20,697 nucleotides of DNA, taken from the NCBI GenBank assembly GCA_964402055.1, contig CAYOAV010000033.1, positions 1-20,697 on the forward strand, written 5' to 3'. Numbering within the stretch: position 1 is the first letter of the stretch; every line of letters starts with the position of its first letter. The notes beneath the pieces were generated by a model that was given only the letters and a program-made list of their open reading frames with translations, was not told the DNA's origin and ran no database searches. The position numbers and the translations under genes were made by a program. This DNA is from UMGS363 sp964402055. Its GTDB lineage: Bacteria; Bacillota; Clostridia; Oscillospirales; Ruminococcaceae. Positions 15,621 to 20,697 of the stretch are shown here, one piece after another.

Positions 15621-16090
15621 TCAGCTGTTTACGATTGCGTGGAAGATATTTTCCTCCCACTCCTCATGCTTTTTATCATAAACCCTTTTGAGAANNNNNN
15701 NNNNNNNNNNNNNNNNNNNNNNNNNNNNNNNNNNNNNNNNNNNNNNNNNNNNNNNNNNNNNNNNNNNNNNNNNNNNNNNNNNNNNNNNNNNNNNTGGAAG
15801 ATATTTTCCTCCCACTCCTCATGCTTTTTATCATAAACCCTTTTGAGAATTTCAATTTCCCTTTCGCCCTCGGCATTTATTTCACCAAGCTTTTTATCAG
15901 CCTCGCTTTTTTCATCGTCCTCAAGCTTTTTAAGCGACATTTCCGCTTCCTTTATGCGTTCCTCGATGATTTTTTCCTGCTGTTCCTTTGCCTCTGCGAT
16001 AATGCTGTTGCGTTTTTCCTCCGCTTCGGCAAGCTTCTCGGAAGCTTTTTTATCTATATCAAGAATACTTTGAATAATATTTTCATCCAT
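15621..16090 (-). CDS. V-type ATP synthase subunit G/H (peripheral stalk), interrupted by a false gap
   Basis: The first gene of the ATPase operon, encoding the small coiled-coil stator partner of subunit E (NtpF-type). It begins MDENIIQSILDIDKKASEKL with GGAGGT 8 nt upstream and is almost all Lys/Glu/Ala helix. The scaffold breaks it with 100 N at 15695-15794, but the 55 bases on each side of the Ns are identical. Merging the two copies and deleting the Ns gives an uninterrupted frame of exactly 104 codons plus stop, ending ...KHEEWEENIFHAIVNS. This is normal length for the family. Read literally, the scaffold gives a frameshifted, overlong protein. The stop lies 16 nt before the subunit C start. 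Confidence 0.9.
15640..15694. repeat. Left copy of a 55-bp duplication flanking an N run
   Basis: Identical base for base to 15795-15849. It is most likely the unmerged end of the same contig overlap and not a biological repeat. Confidence 0.95.
15695..15794. other. False assembly gap (100 N) inside subunit G
   Basis: A placeholder run of 100 N between two contig ends that overlap by 55 bp. Because collapsing the overlap restores the reading frame, there is probably no missing sequence here. Confidence 0.9.
15795..15849. repeat. Right copy of the 55-bp duplication flanking an N run
   Basis: Identical to 15640-15694. It encodes the KRVYDKKHEEWEENIF part of subunit G on the minus strand. Confidence 0.95.
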
Positions 16091-16118
16091 AATCCAATAC
16101 CTCCGAATTTTTTCGTGC

Positions 16119-16154
16119 AAAAGCCCACACCGCCTTTCCTTCGGCAGTATGGGC
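16119..16154 (-). terminator. Hairpin with short T-tract between UPF0210 and the V-ATPase operon
   Basis: On the minus strand GCCCATACTGCC pairs fully with GGCGGTGTGGGC (two G-U pairs) around an 8-nt loop and is followed by only TTTTGC. The stem is strong but the T-tract is short, so it may be a leaky terminator that sets the ATPase level relative to the upstream pair. It ends 28 nt before the subunit G start. Confidence 0.6.
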
Positions 16155-16160
16155 GATTGT

Positions 16161-17516
16161 TTAGTTTTTAAGGCTATGAAGCGGTGCAGGAATCTGTCCG
16201 CCTCTGTTGATGAATTTTGCTGGGGAATATTTATTTACATTCATTACAGGACCTTTTCCGAAAAGTCCGCCCCAATCGAGGAATTCACCCTCCTTCATTC
16301 CGATAGCAGGAATAACTCTTACTGCGGTAGTCTTGTTATTTACCATACCGATAGCGGCTTCATCAGCGATTATTGCGGAAATAACCTCGGAAGTAGTATC
16401 TCCGGGGATAACTATCATATCAAGTCCAACAGAGCATACAGCAGTCATAGCTTCAAGCTTTTCAATTTTAAGCGAGCCGCATACAGCAGCGTCTATCATA
16501 CCTGCGTCCTCGGAAACAGGGATAAATGCACCTGAAAGTCCTCCGACCTTTGAGCAAGCCATTACGCCGCCCTTTTTAACAGCGTCATTGAGCAATGCAA
16601 GTGCGGCAGTTGTACCGCAGCAGCCACAGCTTTCAAGACCGATCTCTTCAAGGATATGTGCAACGCTGTCACCGACTGCAGGAGTCGGAGCGAGGGAAAG
16701 GTCAACGATACCGAACGGAACTCCGAGCCTTTTTGAGGCCTCTGTTCCGACAAGCTGACCAACTCTTGTGATTTTATATGCAGTCTTTTTTATTATATCA
16801 GAAATCTGCGTAATATCAGCATCGGGATATTTTGCAAGTGCAGAACGGACAACACCCGGACCCGAAACGCCGACATTTATCATACAGTCACGCTCGCCTA
16901 CGCCGTGATATGCACCAGCCATAAACGGATTATCGTCAACGGAATTGCAGAACACAACGAGCTTAGCCGCACCGAAGCATTTATCCTCAACTGTTTTCTC
17001 CGCACATTCACGAACGATGCCGCCCATAAGCTTTACAGCGTCAAGGTTGATACCGCTCTTTGTCGAACCGATATTTACCGATGAGCATACACAGCTTGTT
17101 GAAGCGAGAGCCTCGGGGATAGATCTGATAAGTCTTTCATCACCTGCCGCAAAGCCGTTCTGGACGAGTGCGGAATAACCGCCGATGAGATTAACTCCGA
17201 CAGCCTTTGCAGCCTTTTCCATTGTAAGAGCGAACTTAACAGGGCTTGCGTTGCAAGCGGCGGAAACCATTGCGATAGGCGTAACGGAAAGACGCTTATT
17301 TATAATAGGAACACCATATTCCTTTTCAATATCATTTCCGACCCTAACAAGATCCTTTGCACAGCGTGTGATTTTATCGTATACCTTATCACAAGCCTTG
17401 TCGATATCGCTGTCTATACAATCAAGAAGCGATATTCCCATTGTAATTGTTCTGATATCAAGACATTCGTCCTGAATCATTCTGATAGTTTCAAGTATAT
17501 CATGTACATTAAGCAT
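16161..17516 (-). CDS. UPF0210 / DUF711 family protein (PFL-like)
   Basis: A conserved 451-residue cytoplasmic protein of the UPF0210 (DUF711, 'PFL family') group, whose biochemical role is not established to my knowledge. Features match the family: the start MLNVHDILETIRMIQDE.LDIRTITMGI, then GVPIINKRLSVTPIAMV, GVNLIGGYSALVQNGF, NVGVSGPGVV, VPFGIVDLSLAPTPAVGDSVA and the C-terminal IPAPLHSLKN. The SLxPTPAxGDSVA and RGGQIPAP blocks are the most diagnostic. The length is normal (about 445-455). The start has GGAG 10 nt upstream. It lies 43 nt downstream of an ACT-domain gene, the usual partner, suggesting ligand-sensing control by that protein. Next on the strand is the V-ATPase operon. Confidence 0.93.
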   Translation of the reverse strand: MLNVHDILETIRMIQDECLDIRTITMGISLLDCIDSDIDKACDKVYDKITRCAKDLVRVGNDIEKEYGVPIINKRLSVTPIAMVSAACNASPVKFALTMEKAAKAVGVNLIGGYSALVQNGFAAGDERLIRSIPEALASTSCVCSSVNIGSTKSGINLDAVKLMGGIVRECAEKTVEDKCFGAAKLVVFCNSVDDNPFMAGAYHGVGERDCMINVGVSGPGVVRSALAKYPDADITQISDIIKKTAYKITRVGQLVGTEASKRLGVPFGIVDLSLAPTPAVGDSVAHILEEIGLESCGCCGTTAALALLNDAVKKGGVMACSKVGGLSGAFIPVSEDAGMIDAAVCGSLKIEKLEAMTAVCSVGLDMIVIPGDTTSEVISAIIADEAAIGMVNNKTTAVRVIPAIGMKEGEFLDWGGLFGKGPVMNVNKYSPAKFINRGGQIPAPLHSLKN

Positions 17517-17559
17517 TTATTATAAACTCCAGTTCAGATAAAATAACAGATATTTTCAA

Positions 17560-17829
17560 TCAAACGGTATGCATTGTGTTGAAGATCTCCTCGTGCATGG
17601 TATTGATCTTAAGACCCATATCCTCGCCGAGAGCATTCATTCTGTCAACAAGCTCCGCAAAGCTTCTGTCAAGTCTGGAAATATCAACAAGCATTATCAT
17701 TGCAAACATATCCTGAAGCACGCTCTGTGTAACCTCGGTAACATTTGCATTGAATTCAGCGCAGATACCGCTTACCTTTGCAAGAATGCCGACCGTATCC
17801 TTGCCGACAACAGTAATAACAGCTCTCAT
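17560..17829 (-). CDS. ACT domain-containing protein, UPF0237 family
   Basis: A stand-alone ACT domain of 89 residues, a small-ligand (usually amino acid) binding fold. It begins MRAVITVVGKDTVGILAKVSGICAEFNANV with the ACT beta-alpha-beta pattern and the conserved 'GxDxxGIxAxVS' turn. It then has QSVLQDMFAMIMLVDIS and ends HEEIFNTMHTV, the family's 'H..IF..MH.I' tail. It is full length. GGAGG lies 10 nt upstream of the ATG. It is the first gene of the unit with UPF0210 and is divergent from the Lrp/AsnC gene. By family and context it may modulate the UPF0210 protein, but the ligand is unknown. Confidence 0.93.
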   Translation of the reverse strand: MRAVITVVGKDTVGILAKVSGICAEFNANVTEVTQSVLQDMFAMIMLVDISRLDRSFAELVDRMNALGEDMGLKINTMHEEIFNTMHTV

Positions 17830-17867
17830 AAAAAAGAAACCTCCGAAAAAAATAATATTTGTAAATC

Positions 17868-17876
17868 ATTATAACA
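17868..17876 (-). promoter_or_regulatory. Extended -10 promoter of the ACT/UPF0210 unit (and possibly the V-ATPase)
   Basis: On the minus strand TGTTATAAT, an extended -10 with perfect TATAAT, about 38 nt upstream of the ACT start. The -35 position holds only a T-run. The surrounding 17 bases differ at a single position from those at the GGDEF-EAL promoter. Confidence 0.7.
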
Positions 17877-17971
17877 CATCTTAAAAATTAAAAAAAGGCT
17901 AAATTTAAACAAATTTCAGTCACTTTTTTTAACATTAGTTGTTATTTTAATGGTACATCCTTTCAATTCCG

Positions 17972-18011
17972 ACAATATTTGTAGGATTATACAATTAATA
18001 AAAAAATTGTA
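17972..18011. repeat. Inverted repeats upstream of and overlapping the Lrp -35, candidate operator
   Basis: Two ACAA/TTGT inverted arrangements: ACAATATTTGT (17972-17982), and TACAATT (17990-17996) with AATTGTA (18005-18011). The latter overlaps the -35 of the Lrp/AsnC gene. Lrp-type regulators often bind several such AT-rich palindromes at their own promoter. AT-rich sequence yields chance repeats, so this is tentative. Confidence 0.4.
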
Positions 18012-18038
18012 GACATCGGGAAAATAATGTGCTATAAT
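18010..18038 (+). promoter_or_regulatory. Promoter of the Lrp/AsnC - aminotransferase - ispE unit
   Basis: TAGACA (18010-18015), a 17-nt spacer and TATAAT (18033-18038), with TGC immediately before the -10 (extended -10). The distance to the start codon is 49 nt. Confidence 0.8.
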
Positions 18039-18045
18039 ATTTCCA

Positions 18046-18063
18046 TTATGATTTTTATCATAA
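18046..18063. repeat. 7-bp palindrome at the Lrp transcription start
   Basis: TTATGAT and ATCATAA are perfect inverted copies separated by TTTT, located 8-25 nt after the -10, that is at and just after the expected transcription start. It could be an autoregulatory operator or a 5' mRNA stem. Confidence 0.45.
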
Positions 18064-18087
18064 ATTTCTATATAAAGGATGGTTGTA

Positions 18088-18567
18088 ATGGATAATATCT
18101 TAAAGCTTCTCAAGCAGAACGCACGACTTTCAACAAAGGAAATCGCCTCGATGACAGGTCTTTCCGAGGATGCAGTCGCGGCAAAGATAAAGGAATACGA
18201 AAGCACAGGAGTTATAAAGGGTTACTCCGCCATTCTTAATGACGAGCTTGCCGATAAGGATAATGTTACCGCTTTTATCGCAGTTAAGGTAACTCCGACT
18301 GCTGAATTCGGCTTTGACGCTATCGCAAAGAAAATTCTTTCCTATGAAGAGGTTGAAAGCCTTACACTTATGTCGGGTGCATTCGACCTTGCCGTTACAA
18401 TAAGCGGAACAAATTATAAGGAGATCGCTCTGTTCGTTGCACAGCGGCTTTCCACTATTGAGGGCATAGTTTCGACCTCAACGCACTTCTTCCTTAAAAA
18501 ATATAAGGATAAGGGCTTTATGATAAATGCTGATACAAAGGACGAAAGAGGATTTGTTTCCCCGTAA
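18088..18567 (+). CDS. Lrp/AsnC family transcriptional regulator
   Basis: A 159-residue DNA-binding regulator of amino-acid metabolism genes. An N-terminal winged helix-turn-helix (about 1-50: ILKLLKQNARLSTKEIASMTGLSEDAVAAKIKEYESTGVIKGYSAILN) is followed by an alpha-beta RAM/effector domain (about 60-145) containing TAFIAVKVTP, VESLTLMSGAFDLAVTISG and IEGIVSTSTHFFLKKYKDKG. The length is standard. I chose the ATG at 18088; an earlier ATG (18079) overlaps the AAAGG ribosome binding site and would have no spacing. The aminotransferase gene follows after 42 nt. Lrp next to a class I aminotransferase is a recurrent clostridial pairing, suggesting local control of that enzyme in response to an amino acid. 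Palindromes in its promoter suggest autoregulation. Confidence 0.94.
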   Translation: MDNILKLLKQNARLSTKEIASMTGLSEDAVAAKIKEYESTGVIKGYSAILNDELADKDNVTAFIAVKVTPTAEFGFDAIAKKILSYEEVESLTLMSGAFDLAVTISGTNYKEIALFVAQRLSTIEGIVSTSTHFFLKKYKDKGFMINADTKDERGFVSP

Positions 18568-18609
18568 AAAACAAAAGGTCTTTTGAAAAAATGAAAGGAG
18601 CTTTTCTCC

Positions 18610-19791
18610 GTGATGAATTATGAACAGTTACTTTCCGACAAATGCAAGGAAATAAAACCGTCGGGAATAAGAAAATTTTTTGATATTGCAAATTCCATGG
18701 AGGGAGTTATCTCCCTCGGTGTCGGCGAGCCTGATTTCGCAACGCCATGGACTGTCCGCAGTAAGGCTATAAGCGTTCTCCAGCAGGGAAATACAGTTTA
18801 TACCGCAAATTCAGGTCTTTTCGAGCTTAGAAAGGCTATTTCCGAATACCTTATAAGGAAAAATAACCTTAAATATGACCCGAACGATGAAATTATCGTT
18901 ACAGTCGGCGGCTCTGAAGCTATCGACCTCTGCGTAAGAGCAGTCGTAAACCCGGGTGACGAGGTTCTTGTTGTTGAGCCGTCCTTCGTGTGCTATAAGC
19001 CTATCGTTGAGCTTATGCACGGCGTTCCCGTTGTTATTGAAACAAAACCAGAGGATAATTTCAAGCTTACCGCAGAGGCTCTTCGTGAAAAAATCACCGA
19101 TAAGACCAAGCTTCTTATCCTCCCATTCCCGAATAACCCCACAGGTGCGATACTTACCCGCCCCGAGCTTGAAAAGATCGCCGATGTATTAAGAGATACA
19201 AATATCCTTGTTCTTACAGACGAAATTTATTCCGAGCTTTCCTATCAGGGTAAGCACGTTTCTATCGCCGAGATAGACGGTATGCAGGAAAGAACGCTTT
19301 ATGTAAACGGCTTCTCAAAGGCTTTCGCTATGACAGGCTGGCGGCTTGGCTATGTTGCAGGCCCTCACGAGCTTGTTACACAGATGCTCAAGATACATCA
19401 GTACGCTATTATGTGTTCCCCTACAGTTTCACAGTTTGCGGCTGTTGACGCACTTGAAAAATGCGATAAGGACGTTCAGGCTATGGTTCGTGAATATGAT
19501 ATGCGACGCAGATATATCGTGAACGCATTCAATGAGCTTGGACTTGAATGCTTTGAGCCAGGCGGTGCATTCTATGTTTTCCCCTGCATAAAGTCAACAG
19601 GTCTTACAAGCCAGCAGTTCTGCGAGGATCTTCTTATGAAGCATAAGGTCGCAGTCGTTCCTGGTGACGCTTTCGGCAGCTGCGGAGAGGGTTACATAAG
19701 AGTTTCCTACGCTTATTCACTTCAGCACCTTAAAACCGCTATCGGCTGCATAGGCGAATACCTTAAAGAGCTTAAAAATGAACAGGCTTGA
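18610..19791 (+). CDS. Class I/II pyridoxal-phosphate aminotransferase (aspartate aminotransferase-like)
   Basis: A fold-type I PLP enzyme that transfers an amino group between an amino acid and a 2-oxo acid. It is similar to the aspartate/aromatic (I-gamma) group, but the substrate cannot be fixed from sequence. It has SLGVGEPDFATPWTVR (35-50), the PLP-contacting FPNNPTGA (173-180), TDEIYSEL (203-210, PLP Asp at 204), the Schiff-base lysine at 237 in NGFSKAFAMTGWRLGY, and the C-terminal substrate Arg in GEGYIRVSYA. The length is 393 residues from GTG. The GTG lies 9 nt from AAAGGAG and the next codon is ATG (12 nt away), so either may start. The ribosome binding site can pair weakly with CTCC just before the start. 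Its end overlaps ispE by 14 nt. Confidence 0.95.
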   Translation: MMNYEQLLSDKCKEIKPSGIRKFFDIANSMEGVISLGVGEPDFATPWTVRSKAISVLQQGNTVYTANSGLFELRKAISEYLIRKNNLKYDPNDEIIVTVGGSEAIDLCVRAVVNPGDEVLVVEPSFVCYKPIVELMHGVPVVIETKPEDNFKLTAEALREKITDKTKLLILPFPNNPTGAILTRPELEKIADVLRDTNILVLTDEIYSELSYQGKHVSIAEIDGMQERTLYVNGFSKAFAMTGWRLGYVAGPHELVTQMLKIHQYAIMCSPTVSQFAAVDALEKCDKDVQAMVREYDMRRRYIVNAFNELGLECFEPGGAFYVFPCIKSTGLTSQQFCEDLLMKHKVAVVPGDAFGSCGEGYIRVSYAYSLQHLKTAIGCIGEYLKELKNEQA

Positions 19792-20620
19792 TGTAAAAGC
19801 AAATGCAAAAATAAATCTCACGCTCAACATCACAGGCAAGCTTCCGAACGGCTATCATAGTATCAGCAGTATAATGCAAAGCGTTTCGCTTTGTGATAGG
19901 GTCACAGTTGAACGGACGGAAAGCGGCGGTATTGAAGTCACCTGCGATAATCAGAATATCCCATCGGGCGGAAAAAACATCGCATATAAAGCGGCTGAAC
20001 GTTTTTCCGAATATGCGGATATTGCCTGTATGAACGTGAAAATACATATTGAAAAGCATATCCCCTCGGAAGCAGGGCTTGGCGGCGGCAGTTCCGATGC
20101 GGCGGCTGTAATTCGCTGCCTTAATGAGCTTTATGGGTGCGGCTATTCCGAAAGGCGGCTTTGTGAGATAGGCTCGGCTGTCGGTGCTGATGTTCCGTTC
20201 TGTATTATCGGCGGAACAGCACTCTGCGAGGGTATCGGTGAGGAAATAACTCCCCTGCCTATGCTTGAAGAAGATTATGTGCTTATCGCCAAGGGTAAGC
20301 TTGGAGTTTCCACTCCCGAAGCGTATGCAAGGCTTGATAAAACGGAGCTTTCACCGAAAAATTGGGATAAAAACGACTTTTCGGGAAGTGCAGATAACTG
20401 GGCAAGCCTTTGTACGAACGATTTTGAAAAGGTATCGGATAATCACGAAATAACCGATATAAAAGGCACAATGGAAAACTGCGGAGCAATAGTATCGCAG
20501 ATGAGCGGAAGCGGTTCAGCCGTTTTCGGGATTTTCCAAACGGAAAATGAAGCTGTAAAATGCCGTGAAATGCTCGCTGATAAAGGATATTTTGCGGAGA
20601 TTTGCAAATTTTCAAAATAA
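19778..20620 (+). CDS. ispE: 4-diphosphocytidyl-2-C-methyl-D-erythritol kinase
   Basis: IspE phosphorylates CDP-methylerythritol at the 2-hydroxyl, the ATP-dependent step of the non-mevalonate (MEP) isoprenoid pathway. The 280-residue GHMP-family kinase has the N-terminal KANAKINLTLNITGKLPNGYHSISSIMQSVSLCD with the catalytic-site Lys at 11. The ATP-binding PSEAGLGGGSSDAAA lies at about 97-110, GADVPF has the catalytic Asp at 138, and the C-terminal GHMP motif MSGSGSAVFGIF is present. The length is normal. The ATG lies inside the end of the aminotransferase gene (14-nt overlap, different frame). Only a weak AAAGAG precedes it, so translation is probably coupled. It ends at a terminator, so it is the last gene of the Lrp unit. 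Confidence 0.96.
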   Translation: MNRLDVKANAKINLTLNITGKLPNGYHSISSIMQSVSLCDRVTVERTESGGIEVTCDNQNIPSGGKNIAYKAAERFSEYADIACMNVKIHIEKHIPSEAGLGGGSSDAAAVIRCLNELYGCGYSERRLCEIGSAVGADVPFCIIGGTALCEGIGEEITPLPMLEEDYVLIAKGKLGVSTPEAYARLDKTELSPKNWDKNDFSGSADNWASLCTNDFEKVSDNHEITDIKGTMENCGAIVSQMSGSGSAVFGIFQTENEAVKCREMLADKGYFAEICKFSK

Positions 20621-20625
20621 AAATA

Positions 20626-20658
20626 ATGCGTTTCCAAATTAATCGGAAACGCATTTTT
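20626..20658. terminator. Bidirectional terminator after ispE
   Basis: ATGCGTTTCC (20626-20635, one base more by A-T) pairs with GGAAACGCAT around a 9-nt loop and is followed by TTTTT on the plus strand. An A-rich stretch precedes it, so it can also stop a minus-strand transcript. Confidence 0.88.
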
Positions 20659-20659
20659 A

Positions 20660-20697
20660 TTACATATATTTTTTCAAGAAGCTATCTATCGTACCAT
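20660..20697 (-). CDS. Probable 3' end of a convergent minus-strand gene
   Basis: One minus-strand frame is open from the window edge for 11 codons, giving ...GTIDSFLKKYM and then TAA, immediately before the bidirectional terminator. The sequence looks like a normal helical C-terminus and the position fits a convergent gene, but it is too short to identify. Confidence 0.4.
   Translation of the reverse strand, partial: GTIDSFLKKYM

Noticed and set aside
15640..15849. Tandem or direct repeat of 55 bp as a biological element
   Set aside because: The copies flank an N placeholder and merging them restores a gene, so an unmerged contig overlap explains them.
1..20697. CRISPR array, insertion sequence, prophage or toxin-antitoxin locus
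   Set aside because: No regularly spaced repeats, transposase, phage or typical toxin-antitoxin gene pair was seen on either strand.

Overview
The window looks like chromosomal DNA of a low-GC anaerobic Firmicute, most likely a Ruminococcus-like member of the Oscillospiraceae. The basis is the AT-rich codon use, AGGAGG-type ribosome binding sites, TGnTATAAT promoters, a V-type ATPase operon, a Thr/Glu-rich lipoprotein linker and a split GGDEF/EAL protein. This placement is inference; no marker gene fixes the taxon. Two runs of 100 N show a draft scaffold.

Layout. Positions 1-2933 (minus strand) hold the 5' part of mscL, an unrecognised 186-residue protein, a tRNA-Leu(CAA) with a near-perfect promoter and its own terminator, and a lipoprotein with a GHL10 (DUF187) glycosidase-like domain. 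Positions 3019-3725 (plus) carry two overlapping half-size TauE/SafE (TSUP) permease genes. Positions 3746-6044 (minus) hold one membrane-anchored GGDEF-EAL c-di-GMP protein interrupted by a real assembly gap. A four-helix membrane protein (minus) and a small helical protein (plus) follow.

Positions 7352-16090 (minus) are a complete nine-gene V-type ATPase operon, transcribed G-C-I-K-F-E-A-B-D. Its first gene is broken by a false gap: an identical 55-bp sequence stands on both sides of the Ns, and merging the copies restores a 104-residue subunit G. Upstream on the same strand is an ACT-domain (UPF0237) and UPF0210/DUF711 gene pair. Only a hairpin with a short T-tract separates it from the ATPase, and I see no promoter in between, so the ATPase may be partly transcribed from the ACT promoter.

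Positions 18010-20620 (plus) form a divergent unit: an Lrp/AsnC regulator, a class I PLP aminotransferase and ispE (overlapping the aminotransferase gene). A bidirectional terminator follows, and then the probable last codons of a convergent gene. The Lrp promoter region has several inverted repeats that could be autoregulatory operators.

Most of the window is ordinary housekeeping sequence. I see no mobile element, CRISPR array, phage gene or clearly novel system. The items most worth a second look are the false gap in subunit G, the 186-residue protein behind the tRNA terminator, the unusual ATPase gene order and c-subunit, the ACT/UPF0210/ATPase linkage, and the split TSUP pair.
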